Counted from the first letter of the stretch, positions 8,696-18,985 are shown. The stretch is 64,000 bases of DNA from Nitrospirales bacterium (GCA_021604005.1 BQIV01000017.1:1-64000), one strand, 5' to 3'. A program made the numbers and translations. The notes: a model not told the origin generated them from the sequence alone.

Positions 8696-9292
8696 ATGGC
8701 TAGTTCTGCTGCCTTGGTGAAAGAGCTTCGTGGCAAGACCGGGGCAGGGATCCTTGATTGTCAAAAAGCTCTTCAAGAAAATGATAATGATATCGAAAAA
8801 GCCATTGACCATTTACGGCAAAAAGGGTTGGCGGCAGCGCAAAAAAAGGTTGGACGCGAGACCAAAGAAGGACTCATTTATGCCTATATCCATCCTGGCT
8901 CTAAAATTGGGGTGATGCTGGAAATTAATTGCGAAACGGATTTTGTCGCCCGCAACGAAGAATTCTCTGCTCTCTCAAAAGATTTGGCCCTTCAAATCGC
9001 AGCGGCCAATCCAAACTACGTGAAACGAGAAGACGTCCCTGAAGACATCATTACGCGCGAAAAATCCGTCTACGAGGGACAAGCCAAAGAAATGGGAAAA
9101 CCCGAAGCAGCCTGGGAGAAAATCATTCAGGGGAAGCTTGAAAAATTCTTTCAAGAACAATGTTTGCTTGAGCAAGGTTTTGTCAAAGATCCCAACACAT
9201 CCATCAAAGAATTGCTCACGCAAAAGATCTCCAAACTCGGTGAAAATATTATTGTGACACGGTTTATCCGCTATCAGTTGGGACAGGAATGA
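8696..9292 (+). CDS. tsf: Elongation factor Ts
   Basis: EF-Ts recharges EF-Tu by exchanging GDP for GTP. The N-terminal UBA-like part ([19 protein letters not shown]) and the core motif [15 protein letters not shown] are present. At 198 residues it is the short form, with one core subdomain reduced. A strong ribosome site (AAGGAGAGG) lies before the ATG at 8696. It starts 71 bases after rpsB and its stop overlaps the pyrH start by four bases, showing translational coupling. Confidence 0.97.
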   Translation: MASSAALVKELRGKTGAGILDCQKALQENDNDIEKAIDHLRQKGLAAAQKKVGRETKEGLIYAYIHPGSKIGVMLEINCETDFVARNEEFSALSKDLALQIAAANPNYVKREDVPEDIITREKSVYEGQAKEMGKPEAAWEKIIQGKLEKFFQEQCLLEQGFVKDPNTSIKELLTQKISKLGENIIVTRFIRYQLGQE

Positions 9293-10020
9293 ACCCTCCT
9301 CAATATCGGCGCATTCTCCTCAAAATTAGTGGAGAAATGTTAGCTGGTGATCAAGGCTACGGCATCCAGCCTTCAATCCTTGATAATTTGGCCTCTGAAA
9401 TTTCGGATGTCATGGCGATGGACGTGGAAATCGCACTTGTCATTGGTGGAGGAAATATTTTCAGAGGGTTGGCGGCAAGCGCCTCTGGAATGGAGCGAGC
9501 TTCCGCAGACTATATGGGCATGCTCGCGACACTCCTCAATGCACTGGCATTGCAAAATGCCCTGGAGGCCAAAGACGTTGCTACGCGAGTTCTTTCGGCC
9601 ATTGAGATGCGGCAATTAGCGGAAGGGTATATTCGTCGTCGAGCCATCAGACACTTAGAAAAAAAACGCGTCGTTATTTTTGCCGCCGGTACGGGAAATC
9701 CCTATTTCACTACCGACACCGCTGCCGCCCTCAGAGCCATGGAAATTGGGGCAAATGTCATCCTGAAGGGGACAAAGGTAGATGGCATTTATGATGCCGA
9801 CCCCGTGACCCATCCGGAAGCCAAACGGTTCACGGAATTGCCGTTCCTCTCTGTTCTTAATAAAAATTTGAAGGTTATGGATGCAACCGCCATTACCTTA
9901 TGCATGGACAATAATCTTCCCATTATTGTTTTTGATTTGACTAAGTCCGGCAATATCCGTCGCTTGCTGGAAGGACAAACCATTGGGACTCGTGTTGCCC
10001 ATAATGCTATAATTCAGTAA
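9289..10020 (+). CDS. pyrH: UMP kinase
   Basis: Phosphorylates UMP to UDP in pyrimidine nucleotide synthesis. Family marks: [13 protein letters not shown] at the start, [10 protein letters not shown] (about 52-61), [30 protein letters not shown] (about 131-147) and [13 protein letters not shown]. Length 243 is typical. The start overlaps the tsf stop (ATGA), and frr follows after 14 bases, so it sits inside one operon. Confidence 0.97.
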   Translation: MNPPQYRRILLKISGEMLAGDQGYGIQPSILDNLASEISDVMAMDVEIALVIGGGNIFRGLAASASGMERASADYMGMLATLLNALALQNALEAKDVATRVLSAIEMRQLAEGYIRRRAIRHLEKKRVVIFAAGTGNPYFTTDTAAALRAMEIGANVILKGTKVDGIYDADPVTHPEAKRFTELPFLSVLNKNLKVMDATAITLCMDNNLPIIVFDLTKSGNIRRLLEGQTIGTRVAHNAIIQ

Positions 10021-10034
10021 AAGGACGTTTTGTC

Positions 10035-10592
10035 ATGGCACATCCATCGCTTCAAAAAGTCACACAACTCATGGAGGGAGCGATTGAACATCTCAAGCGG
10101 GAGTTCACGACATTACGCACAGGCCGGGCATCAGTCGCCCTCCTCGACCATATTACGGTCGAATACTACGGAACCCCCACACCACTCAAGCAAGTCGCCA
10201 ATCTTTCTGTTCCGGAAAGCCGTCTCATTCACATACAGCCGTGGGATCCGTCAATCATTAAAGATATTGAGCGGGCGTTAACGGCATCGGAATTAGGCGT
10301 CACACCTTCAAACGATGGGAAAATCATTCGCTTGCCCATTCCGCCGCTGAGTGAAGAGCGACGGAAAGAACTCGTGAAATTGTGCAAGAAATATGGAGAA
10401 GAGACCAAAATTCAAATTCGAGGATTTCGTCGAGATGGGAATGACGAGTTAAAACATCTTCAGAAAGATGGGGAAATTTCCGAAGATGATCTTCATCGCG
10501 CTGAAGCCGAGAACCAGAAATTGACCGATACATATATACATAAGGTCGATGATTTGTTAAAGAAAAAAGAAGAGGAGATACTCGAAATTTAG
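10035..10592 (+). CDS. frr: Ribosome recycling factor
   Basis: Releases ribosomes from mRNA after termination, together with EF-G. The 185-residue length and the motifs EFTTLRTGRASVALLDHI, EYYGTPTPL, PWDPS and IPPLSEERRKELVKLCKKYGEE are diagnostic. It follows pyrH closely. The next gene, alr, starts two bases after its stop, suggesting the operon continues. Confidence 0.97.
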   Translation: MAHPSLQKVTQLMEGAIEHLKREFTTLRTGRASVALLDHITVEYYGTPTPLKQVANLSVPESRLIHIQPWDPSIIKDIERALTASELGVTPSNDGKIIRLPIPPLSEERRKELVKLCKKYGEETKIQIRGFRRDGNDELKHLQKDGEISEDDLHRAEAENQKLTDTYIHKVDDLLKKKEEEILEI

Positions 10593-10593
10593 A

Positions 10594-11763
10594 GTGCATT
10601 TTGTGATACCACCATCCACCGTCGCCAGACCGTCAACGACCCTCGACCTTTCTCCTATAACCGCCACGATTACCCTTTCGGCGCTAGCCCATAATCTTTC
10701 GGAACTCCGACGTCTTGTGCACCCAACATGCGATATTCTTGCCGTTGTAAAAGCCGATGCCTATGGCCACGGCGCCCCAACCATTACCCAGGCACTCATT
10801 GACCTGGGCATTCAGCGTTTCGGAGTTGCAACCGTTCAAGAAGGCAGTGCGTTACGTGCACATGGAGTAACTCAACCCATTCTCGTCATGGGAGGTCTTA
10901 TCCCGAGTCACATTCCTGAACTGATCCACCAACGATTGACTCCGGTGCTTTCTCATGAAGACATGATTTATGCCTTGGCTGAAAGCCTTCCCCGTCATGC
11001 CCCACCGTACCCCGTTCATACGAAGGTTGATACCGGAATGCGGCGATTGGGGTTCAATCCAGAATCGGTCGTATCATGGCTTGACTCAAAACCGTTTGAG
11101 TCGAAACTAGCCATCGAAGGGGTCATGACACATCTTGCAGATGCCGATGACTCCAACCAGGAATTTACCGAACAGCAATTAGCCTGCTTCCAAACGGTGC
11201 TGACACACGTGAAACGTGCGGGGCATTCTATCGCCTTGATTCATGCCGCCAATAGCGCCGGAATCATGTATCACCCTTCATCGCATTTTACGATGGTTCG
11301 CCCGGGACTGATGCTGTATGGCTACACGACCAGAAAACCGCGAAACTCAGATATCGCCTTACAACCCGTGATGAACGTTTCAACGCATGTCGTCCACGTT
11401 CGCTCTGCCAAACCGGAAGAATTCATTGGCTATAGTCGCGGGTTTAAGACCACCAGAACATCAAAAATCGCGGTCTTGCCAGTGGGGTATGCCCATGGGT
11501 ACTCGCGCAGTCTCTCCAACCGAGGTATGGTGCTTATTCAAGGGCAACGAGTACCCATTATCGGAAAAATCTGTATGGATATGATGCTGGTCGATGTGAC
11601 CGACCTCGCACATGTCGGCATCGGCGAAGAAGTGGTATTAGTCGGGAAACAAGAACATGAGGAAATCTCGGTGGAAGAGATCGCTGACAGCCTAGGCACG
11701 CTGCCCTATGAAGTCTTATGCAACATTGGCACTCGAGCCCATCATGTGTATCGACCTCATTGA
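10594..11763 (+). CDS. alr: Alanine racemase
   Basis: A PLP enzyme that makes D-alanine for peptidoglycan. AVVKADAYGHGA carries the PLP lysine (Lys53 with this start), and EFIGYSRGF (about residue 280) carries the second catalytic Tyr. HTKVDTGMRRLGF and MTHLADAD are further family marks. Start GTG at 10594 leaves one base after frr; a second GTG at 10603 is possible. GAGGAG in the end of frr can serve as ribosome site. Linkage to translation genes is unusual but simple; co-transcription with frr is inferred from spacing. Confidence 0.93.
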   Translation: MHFVIPPSTVARPSTTLDLSPITATITLSALAHNLSELRRLVHPTCDILAVVKADAYGHGAPTITQALIDLGIQRFGVATVQEGSALRAHGVTQPILVMGGLIPSHIPELIHQRLTPVLSHEDMIYALAESLPRHAPPYPVHTKVDTGMRRLGFNPESVVSWLDSKPFESKLAIEGVMTHLADADDSNQEFTEQQLACFQTVLTHVKRAGHSIALIHAANSAGIMYHPSSHFTMVRPGLMLYGYTTRKPRNSDIALQPVMNVSTHVVHVRSAKPEEFIGYSRGFKTTRTSKIAVLPVGYAHGYSRSLSNRGMVLIQGQRVPIIGKICMDMMLVDVTDLAHVGIGEEVVLVGKQEHEEISVEEIADSLGTLPYEVLCNIGTRAHHVYRPH

Positions 11764-11803
11764 ACGGCACTTCCGCATGTAGGCAATTGTGAGGGGCCGC
11801 TTG

Positions 11804-12112
11804 TCAGGTGTGTAATTTTCGCTTGAGTCGCTTTTCCACACTGGCCACTTTTCCGCCTAATCGACCTTTTTTGCCTCGACGGTAATCGACCTTCATCACA
11901 CAGGATACACGCCCGCAATCTTTTTTCATGCATTCATAACATTGTTTGACGACATCAAAGACTTCATCCCACTCCCCTTCGAGAACCGTACCCATCGGAT
12001 TCAGCCGGTAATCCACGCCGCTTTTGTCGATAATATCGAGAGACCGCGACACATATTTACTGACACTTTCCCCTTTTCCAAGTGGCGACATACTGAATTC
12101 TAACAGCACCAT
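11804..12112 (-). CDS. MTH1187 family thiamine-binding protein
   Basis: A 102-residue ferredoxin-like-fold protein. LLEFSMSPLGKGESVSKYV, DYRLNPMGTVLEGEWDEVF and the Cys-rich segment YECMKKDCGRVSC fit the YqgV/MTH1187 family, members of which bind thiamine. The C-terminal tail is very basic (GKVASVEKRLKRKLHT). It starts three bases after the sirohaem gene on the same strand, so they form a two-gene operon, and it converges on alr. Confidence 0.85.
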   Translation of the reverse strand: MVLLEFSMSPLGKGESVSKYVSRSLDIIDKSGVDYRLNPMGTVLEGEWDEVFDVVKQCYECMKKDCGRVSCVMKVDYRRGKKGRLGGKVASVEKRLKRKLHT

Positions 12113-12115
12113 AGT

Positions 12116-12763
12116 CTATGACTCCTTTACGGCATGAGCGAGCCGTTGTTCTTGCCAGGCCTTCGGATATTCAAGCGTACCAGAAAGACGGAAGCCCTCG
12201 ATAATCTGTTGAAGTTGCTCTCGTCGTTTGCGTTCACTTGGTTCAGAATCACGAAGATTCGCACGAACCGTAGAAAGCCAGTCGAGGATGTCGACCAGTT
12301 CTTCATCGAGCACAGTGTCTAAATCTTGCCGAAGCGCCTTCGCGAGTGATGGTGAGGCCCCACTCGTACTAATGGCCACGCGCAAATGCCCACGTTTAAC
12401 CAAGGCGGGCATCGTAAATGTGGAAAGATCGGGTTGGTCAATGGACCACACGAGAAAATGTTCAGTTTTTGAGAGCTCATAGAGCTGTTTTGCCAGATCA
12501 TGATCTCCAGCTACGGTATTCATTACCGCAGTCACTCCATTTTGGACATCGGTGATACGAAACATTCTTCCGCGATGAATGATTCTTCCGGAAGCGGTAT
12601 ATTTTCGAAGAATGGCATGAAGCGTCGGATGGATAACCGTGACTTTGGCTCCGGCATCCAACAACCGTTCAATTTTCTCAACAGCTTCGTCTTCCCCCCC
12701 AAGAACAAGACATGATCGACCTTGCACATTTAACGACACTTGAAACCCTGGGTTAAACTCCAT
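12116..12763 (-). CDS. Precorrin-2 dehydrogenase / sirohydrochlorin ferrochelatase
   Basis: Two-step enzyme that oxidises precorrin-2 and inserts iron to make sirohaem, cofactor of sulphite and nitrite reductases. The N-terminal Rossmann part has CLVLGGEDEAVEKIERLLDA (about 18-37) and VTVIHP; STFTMPALVKRG and VAISTSGASPSLAKALRQDL are hallmark stretches in the middle. Length 215 matches the stand-alone CysG N-terminal domain. A good ribosome site (AAGGAAA) precedes the ATG at 12763. Confidence 0.92.
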   Translation of the reverse strand: MEFNPGFQVSLNVQGRSCLVLGGEDEAVEKIERLLDAGAKVTVIHPTLHAILRKYTASGRIIHRGRMFRITDVQNGVTAVMNTVAGDHDLAKQLYELSKTEHFLVWSIDQPDLSTFTMPALVKRGHLRVAISTSGASPSLAKALRQDLDTVLDEELVDILDWLSTVRANLRDSEPSERKRREQLQQIIEGFRLSGTLEYPKAWQEQRLAHAVKES

Positions 12764-12899
12764 TGTCTATTTCCTTTCAGTTCAAAAACATCACTGAAAG
12801 CCATATTACCTGAGAGGAAGTCGTCAGGAAAAGGTATCGCACGATATCTACTCGTCTGCAAACGAAAATAGGAAGGTGGGGTAAGCAGGAACCGACCAA

Positions 12900-13442
12900 T
12901 TACAGCAATGGATCTGAAATGACTGACTCCCCTGTTTCACCTGTCATCTCATCCGCCTGGTCCGGTTCATGTTGCCCATCCGGCTCAGACTGTTCATCAG
13001 TGGGCGGAGCAGGTTCAGGTAGAATGGGAGGAGGAGAAACCGGCAATTCACGATCGATAGGAGTTTCATCCAATGAAGGACCGAGTTCCGGGGAAGAAAA
13101 TTCTCCTGATTTTTTCACACGCAGTATTGGCGGATCAGTCACAAATGGCGCATAGACTCTGGTATCCAACGTGACAACATCCCCTTCATCCACCAACAAA
13201 GAAATTTCCGTGATTTTTTTTTCAAACGTCGCCAACAACGCACCGTCTGGAGCGGAAATGGTGAGTAAGAGACGGGCTTCTTCAGATTGTTTTTTGACAA
13301 CAACACCTTCTACCCCAGCGCGTGTTGCTGAAAGTCCCGTTGGAAAATACTGACCAAGATATTGAGGCGCAAGAGAAGGCGCACCAAGCCCAAGCCCTAT
13401 ACCAACGAGAAAAATGAAAAGGAAAAGCCACAATTTCTTCAT
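12900..13442 (-). CDS. Membrane-anchored protein with Pro/Glu-rich C-terminus
   Basis: Starting at the ATG at 13442 the protein (180 aa) begins MKKLWLFLFIFLVGIGLGLG, a signal anchor, followed by a probably beta-rich periplasmic part (residues 35-115) and a Pro-, Glu- and Asp-rich tail with PPPILPEPAPPTDE. The frame is open further upstream to 13532, but that extension does not look like protein. No family recognised. The disordered acidic tail suggests a spacer or interaction segment. It is a single gene, transcribed toward the sirohaem pair. Confidence 0.65.
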   Translation of the reverse strand: MKKLWLFLFIFLVGIGLGLGAPSLAPQYLGQYFPTGLSATRAGVEGVVVKKQSEEARLLLTISAPDGALLATFEKKITEISLLVDEGDVVTLDTRVYAPFVTDPPILRVKKSGEFSSPELGPSLDETPIDRELPVSPPPILPEPAPPTDEQSEPDGQHEPDQADEMTGETGESVISDPLL

Positions 13443-13657
13443 ACGACGCTCAGACGGCAGCCCACGAGTCCTTCCTCCCCGAACGAGACTATTGTCATGA
13501 CAGGATATCCAGTCCCACGGCGATTCGTACAATACGAAATGTCAAGACACGGGAAAATCTGCAAGTACGAATCAACAATTTCCTATTTTAACACGATCGT
13601 CAGTCTTGGGAAGAAACTCTTCACACAGATTGTCGGAGTTTCTGGTAGAATCCGTGG

Positions 13658-14221
13658 ATGTGTGCATCTCGACTCGCTCTGTACCTCTGCACGTGTTGCA
13701 TGTTCTGTATTCAGGCATGCACCTCTTCATCCCTTATCATCCCGGAAGCTCTCGAATCCCGAGTCGACAAACAGCTAGTGTTTTCCAAAGTCATCCAAAA
13801 TCCAGACGCGTATACTGGAAAATGGCTGCTCATTGGCGGTGAGGTCCTGCATACTCATAGCCTGCACGATAGAACTCGTCTTGAAATTCTTCAATTACCA
13901 CTCAATGAATGGCAGCAACCGCAACCTCAACGATCTGCCTCTCATGGACGATTCCTTGCGCTTCATACAGCATTCGTAGATCCAGCCACCATTCCTTCCA
14001 ATACGCGCGTCACTCTTGTCGGTGAAATGACAGGCTCGGAACGTGCTTTACTTGATGAGATGGAATACCAATACCCCACATTGACGATTCAACACCTGCA
14101 TGTTTGGGAACACGACACGTCAACGCGTTCCACACACAATAAACCTCGCTGGAGTCTATTTGGCGGCGGAGGGACAGGAGGTCGATCCGGAGGCGGATTC
14201 AGTATTGGATTCGGCTTTTAA
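13658..14221 (+). CDS. Slp-family outer-membrane lipoprotein
   Basis: The N-terminus has a hydrophobic stretch ending in CIQAC, a lipobox with the modified Cys near residue 21. LVFSKVIQNPDAYTGKWLLI and GGEV resemble the Slp (starvation-inducible lipoprotein) family, as do RFLALH and VTLVGEMTG. The C-terminus (GGGGTGGRSGGGFSIGFGF) is Gly-rich and ends in Phe, which is unusual for a lipoprotein of this type. Likely anchored in the outer membrane, facing the periplasm. Stands alone between two minus-strand genes. Confidence 0.82.
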   Translation: MCASRLALYLCTCCMFCIQACTSSSLIIPEALESRVDKQLVFSKVIQNPDAYTGKWLLIGGEVLHTHSLHDRTRLEILQLPLNEWQQPQPQRSASHGRFLALHTAFVDPATIPSNTRVTLVGEMTGSERALLDEMEYQYPTLTIQHLHVWEHDTSTRSTHNKPRWSLFGGGGTGGRSGGGFSIGFGF

Positions 14222-14493
14222 GCGTTCTTCGCCCCTAGAAGTTAGCCGGACGAATTGAACACACCCGCCTCGGCATGATCACGTCATAAGAACAAACCTG
14301 CTCTTGTTATAGTAAAAGACGGCGGTTCACGTTGCCATATTCATCAAAATCTTTTGTACACCGGCATCGGGAAAAGAACGTGTTGTTAGAGGTGCCCTTA
14401 TAAATGTGGAAGTCCCATGTCGTGATGCCAACAATACCCCAACAACGCCAACCGGGTCCGCGAAGTTTTCATGATATCATACGCATGAGCGCA

Positions 14494-16686
14494 TCACCCT
14501 GCCGACTCAATCGGCTCACTAGAGTCTGACGATTGACTCTCTGCGCGTACAAGCGGAATATAAAATTTATCGACATATTCTTTTAACATTCGACGAGCGC
14601 TAAACTGCGGAGCATTCGTGCGAATGGCATTCTTGACAATCGTCACCCAACCATGAGGGACTCGATCCTGGTCACATTGATAATACAGGGGTATGACTTC
14701 TTCTTCCAGAACAGTATACAGGACATTCGCATCATGGTCATCCTGAGCCTGTTCATCTAATGGTTTCGATGTCGTGGGGAATGCCCACCCATTTGAACCG
14801 TCATACCCTTCTTTCCACCAACCATCCAAGACACTGAGATTCGGCACGCCATTTAAGGCGGCTTTTTGGCCGCTCGTCCCACTGGCCTCGAACGGAGCAC
14901 GCGGATTGTTCAACCACACATCGACGCCTTGGACGAGAAATTTTGCCACATGCATATCGTAATCTTCCAAGAAGGCGATACGACCTCCCATCTCACGTGA
15001 TTGTGCATAGCGATAAACTTCGTGGATCAGTTGCTTTCCAGGTTCATCTGCAGGGTGCGCTTTACCGGCAAAAATAAATTGCACCGGCCGCCATCGATCT
15101 TTCAGAATAGCTCGCAGTCGATCGAGATCACGAAACAAGAGATTCGCCCGCTTATACGTCGCAAACCGTCGCCCAAATCCAATCGTGAGGACATAGGGAT
15201 CAAGGAAGGTTCCTCCAGGCAAAACCTGCTCGGCATGAAGACGCCCAGATACCCACCCCGAACGAATACGGTGTCGAATGAAATTTAACAGCTTCCGCTT
15301 GAGGACTTGGCGGACTTCCCAAATTTCATGATCCGGAACCTCAAGAATTCGCTGCCACATCGCAGAATTATCCGACTCCGACATCCAATCTGGACCAAGA
15401 TATTTACTGTATAAATGATTCATTTCAGATGCGATCCACGTTGGCACATGCACCCCATTCGTCACATGTTGGATGGGCACATCCCGTTCTTGAAGGTCTG
15501 GCCAGAGACACTGCCACATTCGACGAGACACACGCCCATGTTCGGCACTTACGCCATTTACGAGGGAAGAAAAATAGATCCCTAAGGCCGTCATATGAAA
15601 ATGCTCTACAGAGTCATTGGGATGCTTGCCAAACTCCAAGAACGCTTGCTTTGAAAACCCACATTGTTTCCAAAATCCGGCAAAGTACTCCTCTATAAGC
15701 TGATGTGAAAAGAAATCGTGACCAGCCTCCACAGGGGTATGGGTCGTAAAGACTGAATTTTGCCGAATCGCTTCAATGGCCCTGGGAATCGCCATTCCTT
15801 GCTGTACATACTCTTGAAGCCGTTCGACGTGGAGAAATGCCGCATGGCCTTCATTCGCATGCCAGGCCTGAGGATGAATGCCTAGAGCCCTGAGCGCCTT
15901 CACCCCCCCCATGCCCAAGATCATTTCTTGCGCCAATCGAACAGGCTTATCTCCACCATACAGACGAGCCGACAATTGACGATCGTCAGGCGTATTCTCC
16001 GGGACATCCGTATCAAGCAGGTATAAGCACGTACGCCCGACGAACACTTTCCAGACTACACATGTGACCGAGCGATGACTCAATTCCACGGCGATACGGC
16101 ATTGCGTTCCTGAGGCTGTGAGCGCCGGCTGAACCGGTAAATCTTGTTGATTGAGATTTTCATATTTCGCCACCTGCCATCCATCCAGCCCGATAACTTG
16201 TCGAAAGTAGGATTGGCGATACATAAAACTGACGCCTACCAATGGAACACCGAGATCGCTGGCTTCCTTCAAATGGTCTCCCGCCAAAATGCCGAGGCCT
16301 CCGCTATAAATCGGCACGGAATTATGGAGCCCGAATTCAGCAGAAAAATAAGCAATCGGCGCTTTCGCATGCATTGGATAGTTTGTGCCGAACCAATGCT
16401 CGTTCGTAGCCAGGTATTCATCAAAGGCCTTAAACGCCTCCACATACCGACGGCGAAACACAACATCTTCGGCCAGATGGTGTAAACGTGCCTGCTTGAT
16501 CTCCTGAAGTTGTTTGACGGGATTATGATGGGTTAGACGCCAGAGGGTTTGGTCTAAGGCTTCAAACAGGTGTCGACTCTTGGGAGTCCAACTCCACCAA
16601 AGATTATTGGATAACTCATGAAGTCGTGGAACGCAGTCGCGCATGAACATGTCATTGGAAGAATCTGTGCTTGAGATGTCGGTCAT
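14494..16686 (-). CDS. glgP: Alpha-glucan (glycogen) phosphorylase, GT35
   Basis: Cleaves alpha-1,4-glucans with phosphate to glucose-1-phosphate. It belongs to the bacterial/archaeal branch: AYFSAEFGLH, IYSGGLGILAGDHLKEASDL, HANEGHAAF, NSVFTTHTPVEAGHD, TNGVHVPTW and the PLP site SGTSGQKAALNG with Lys near residue 608. Typical members are about 850 residues; this one is about 730. The frame is open to a TTG at 16713; the ATG at 16686 has GGAG five bases upstream and is preferred. The pgm gene at 49-50.7 kb could take its product to glucose-6-phosphate. Confidence 0.93.
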   Translation of the reverse strand: MTDISSTDSSNDMFMRDCVPRLHELSNNLWWSWTPKSRHLFEALDQTLWRLTHHNPVKQLQEIKQARLHHLAEDVVFRRRYVEAFKAFDEYLATNEHWFGTNYPMHAKAPIAYFSAEFGLHNSVPIYSGGLGILAGDHLKEASDLGVPLVGVSFMYRQSYFRQVIGLDGWQVAKYENLNQQDLPVQPALTASGTQCRIAVELSHRSVTCVVWKVFVGRTCLYLLDTDVPENTPDDRQLSARLYGGDKPVRLAQEMILGMGGVKALRALGIHPQAWHANEGHAAFLHVERLQEYVQQGMAIPRAIEAIRQNSVFTTHTPVEAGHDFFSHQLIEEYFAGFWKQCGFSKQAFLEFGKHPNDSVEHFHMTALGIYFSSLVNGVSAEHGRVSRRMWQCLWPDLQERDVPIQHVTNGVHVPTWIASEMNHLYSKYLGPDWMSESDNSAMWQRILEVPDHEIWEVRQVLKRKLLNFIRHRIRSGWVSGRLHAEQVLPGGTFLDPYVLTIGFGRRFATYKRANLLFRDLDRLRAILKDRWRPVQFIFAGKAHPADEPGKQLIHEVYRYAQSREMGGRIAFLEDYDMHVAKFLVQGVDVWLNNPRAPFEASGTSGQKAALNGVPNLSVLDGWWKEGYDGSNGWAFPTTSKPLDEQAQDDHDANVLYTVLEEEVIPLYYQCDQDRVPHGWVTIVKNAIRTNAPQFSARRMLKEYVDKFYIPLVRAESQSSDSSEPIESAG

Positions 16687-17156
16687 GAACGCTCCGTTAT
16701 CGTTAAGTGGCAATGTTGAGGAGTAGAAATTTCAAGTCAATAGTCAATGCCTCTCTTGACACAGTCTACCCGTACGCATTTCCGCAGAGGTAAAAGATAC
16801 AGGATACTGCACACATCAAGAAAACGGACTTTAACATTCGGCAACTTTAAATTGCCACGTGTCAGATGATTCTTAGACTTTGCTCTGTGTCACAACCTTG
16901 GATACCCCAATAGTACCACAAAATCTGTTTTACATAGAACACAATTTTCGGTAAATTACAGTGAACGCATAGCAACATCTGAATAAATCCGCCGAAGCAA
17001 CGATCGTTTCTGATCCAGAGGTCGTACCGTTTTTTGAGAGACAACTACGTACACGGCACGCAAGTGGGCCAGTTGTACCGGATCCTGACAGGCTATTCAA
17101 CCATACTCCCATCACTTCGAATGTCTATAAAAAACCTTCAATATCGAGACGCCCAT
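16687..17156. other. Intergenic region upstream of glgP
   Basis: Separates divergent genes, so it must hold promoters for glgP (minus) and the small secreted protein at 17157 (plus). I saw TTGAC-like words on both strands but no pair with a convincing -10 box. No gene is supported. Confidence 0.4.
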
Positions 17157-17528
17157 ATGAAAAACACTTTGATCATGTGCATCGTAGGTGGAGTCTTCAT
17201 TGCAACCCAAGCAATAGGAAATGCTCAAGGGACAATTCCCAGTGACTACCAGGGAATGTGGGGAGCCGGGGGATGCACCCACGCGAAATATTATATGCGC
17301 ATTGAAGGGCATGGGATGCACATGTATGCGGCAGATAAGCAATTGCCATTGGGCGATTGGAAGGTTCCCACCGTGCACACCAACGGGACAACACTCATTA
17401 TTGATACACAAGAGACAAATTCCCAACAAGATACACATATGGAACTCACCAAACTTTCAAACGGGCATCTTACCTTGCTCCTGAATATCGGAGGCAACGG
17501 TGGGACAGATGAACTCGTTGGATGTTAA
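17157..17528 (+). CDS. Small secreted hypothetical protein (123 aa)
   Basis: MKNTLIMCIVGGVFIATQAI is a signal peptide with a likely cleavage after GNA (about residue 24). The mature protein has GMWGAGGCTHAKYYMRIEGH near its start and ends in LVGC, so two Cys could form a disulphide. The pattern resembles small periplasmic proteins with a beta-sheet fold, but I do not recognise the family. The frame is open to 17034, but the signal peptide fixes the start at 17157. Confidence 0.65.
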   Translation: MKNTLIMCIVGGVFIATQAIGNAQGTIPSDYQGMWGAGGCTHAKYYMRIEGHGMHMYAADKQLPLGDWKVPTVHTNGTTLIIDTQETNSQQDTHMELTKLSNGHLTLLLNIGGNGGTDELVGC

Positions 17529-17612
17529 GGCCCTATCCCGCTCACGCCGGTCTGCTCACACATGCATCTGTGCATATAACCTTCCCTTCATCACACTGAG
17601 TAAGAGAACCAC

Positions 17613-17966
17613 GTGACTCACCCGACGCTTGACATCGAACATTTTCGTGAGCGGCTCCTCTCGCTTCGTGACGACATTTTGCAAATCGAAGCCACGGGTG
17701 ATGAAGCGGCGCAAACCGTCGAGTTAGACCAAAGTAAAATTGGCCGTGTCTCACGAATGGATGCCCTTCAACATCAAGCGATGGCCAAAGAGTCACAACA
17801 ACGAAGACAACTACGAAAGCAGCGAATTGAATCCGCCCTACAACGTATAGCAGCACAGACATTCGGAATGTGCATACGATGCGAAGAAGACATTCACCCT
17901 AAACGGCTGGCATTCGACCCTACCGTTCTCTTATGTATTGACTGTGCGAATCACGACGAACGATAA
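17613..17966 (+). CDS. TraR/DksA-family zinc-finger protein
   Basis: A 117-residue protein with an N-terminal coiled coil (LLSLRDDILQIEATGDEAA) and a C-terminal four-Cys zinc finger CIRC....LCIDC (about residues 91-112). The family binds RNA polymerase in its secondary channel and alters initiation, or is of unknown role. Start is a GTG at 17613. A methyltransferase gene follows closely, so the two may form an operon. Confidence 0.88.
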   Translation: MTHPTLDIEHFRERLLSLRDDILQIEATGDEAAQTVELDQSKIGRVSRMDALQHQAMAKESQQRRQLRKQRIESALQRIAAQTFGMCIRCEEDIHPKRLAFDPTVLLCIDCANHDER

Positions 17967-17991
17967 CCTCCACTCGTTCTCAGTCCATCCT

Positions 17992-18648
17992 ATGGTTCCA
18001 AACTCTCGGTGTCCTCTCTGCCATCATGCCACTATTCAGGACACCTATCACCGTGACCACAGACGAAACTTTTACTTATGTCATACATGCCAGCTCGTCT
18101 TTGTCCCGCCACATCAATTTCTTTCAACTGAAGCGGAAAAATCCGCCTATGACCATCACCAAAATTCACCGGAAGATCTCGCCTACCGGTCTTTTCTGAG
18201 CCGCCTGTTTATCCCCATGCACCGGCAAATTCCTCCCCATAGTCAGGGTCTCGACTTTGGTTCAGGCCCAGGCCCGACGTTATCCGTCATGTTCGAAGAA
18301 GCCGGACATTCCGTTGCACTCTACGATTGTTTTTTTGCAGATGATCGTTCAGTTTTTCAAGAAACGTACGATTTCATCACGGCATCCGAAGTCGTTGAAC
18401 ATCTTCACCATCCTCAAGAAGAGCTAGATGCCTTATGGAATATTCTCAAGCCTGGAGGCCTCTTCGGCATCATGACAAAACGCGTGTATAATCAACAGGC
18501 CTTCACAACCTGGCATTATAAAAACGACTTGACGCACGTCTGCTTTTTTTCACAGCCGACCTTTCAATGGTTAGCGGAGAAATGGAAAGCGCAGCTAGTA
18601 GTTGTCGGCCAAGATGTCGTGTTGTTTAAAAAATCTATGGACACATGA
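17992..18648 (+). CDS. SAM-dependent methyltransferase with N-terminal zinc ribbon
   Basis: From the ATG at 17992 the protein (218 aa) begins with a zinc ribbon, CPLCHH and CHTCQ (about 7-43), followed by a class I methyltransferase domain: GLDFGSGPGPTLSVM (motif I, about 85-99), ASEVVEHLHHP (motif near the active site) and ILKPGGLFGIM. The frame is open back to a TTG at 17938 that would overlap the DksA-like gene by 29 bases. Substrate unknown; the combination resembles methyltransferases acting on small molecules or glycans. Confidence 0.8.
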   Translation: MVPNSRCPLCHHATIQDTYHRDHRRNFYLCHTCQLVFVPPHQFLSTEAEKSAYDHHQNSPEDLAYRSFLSRLFIPMHRQIPPHSQGLDFGSGPGPTLSVMFEEAGHSVALYDCFFADDRSVFQETYDFITASEVVEHLHHPQEELDALWNILKPGGLFGIMTKRVYNQQAFTTWHYKNDLTHVCFFSQPTFQWLAEKWKAQLVVVGQDVVLFKKSMDT

Positions 18649-18985
18649 CTTTGAGCGATGACATGCAACCAAGACAGCACGCTTATGCTCAATACGATTA
18701 CCACGAAAGAACAACGTGAGAGCATGTGTGCAGCTCCATGAATCGTATCCACCGCCTGGATATTCCACGCATGTATCCCCTCCATGTTCTTGCTTTCATA
18801 AAGAGATTCATGGTTAAATGTAAGCCCCCTCTAAAATTCTCCCTCATCTACGTAAAAAGGTTCACAACAACAGGCGGAAACTTCCGTTTTTTCGAGCAGA
18901 ATGTCGAACATCGATAGTAACCGTCAGGCATGGGCCATATTTTACTCATAATTAATACCTTCTTATTTGAATTGGAGAAAATACA
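18649..18985. other. Intergenic region before the repeat protein
   Basis: No gene is supported. The last 60 bases before 18986 are AT-rich (ATAATTAATACC) and end in a ribosome site TTGGAGAAAAT, so the promoter of the repeat protein probably lies here. Short frames in the region have no plausible product. Confidence 0.4.
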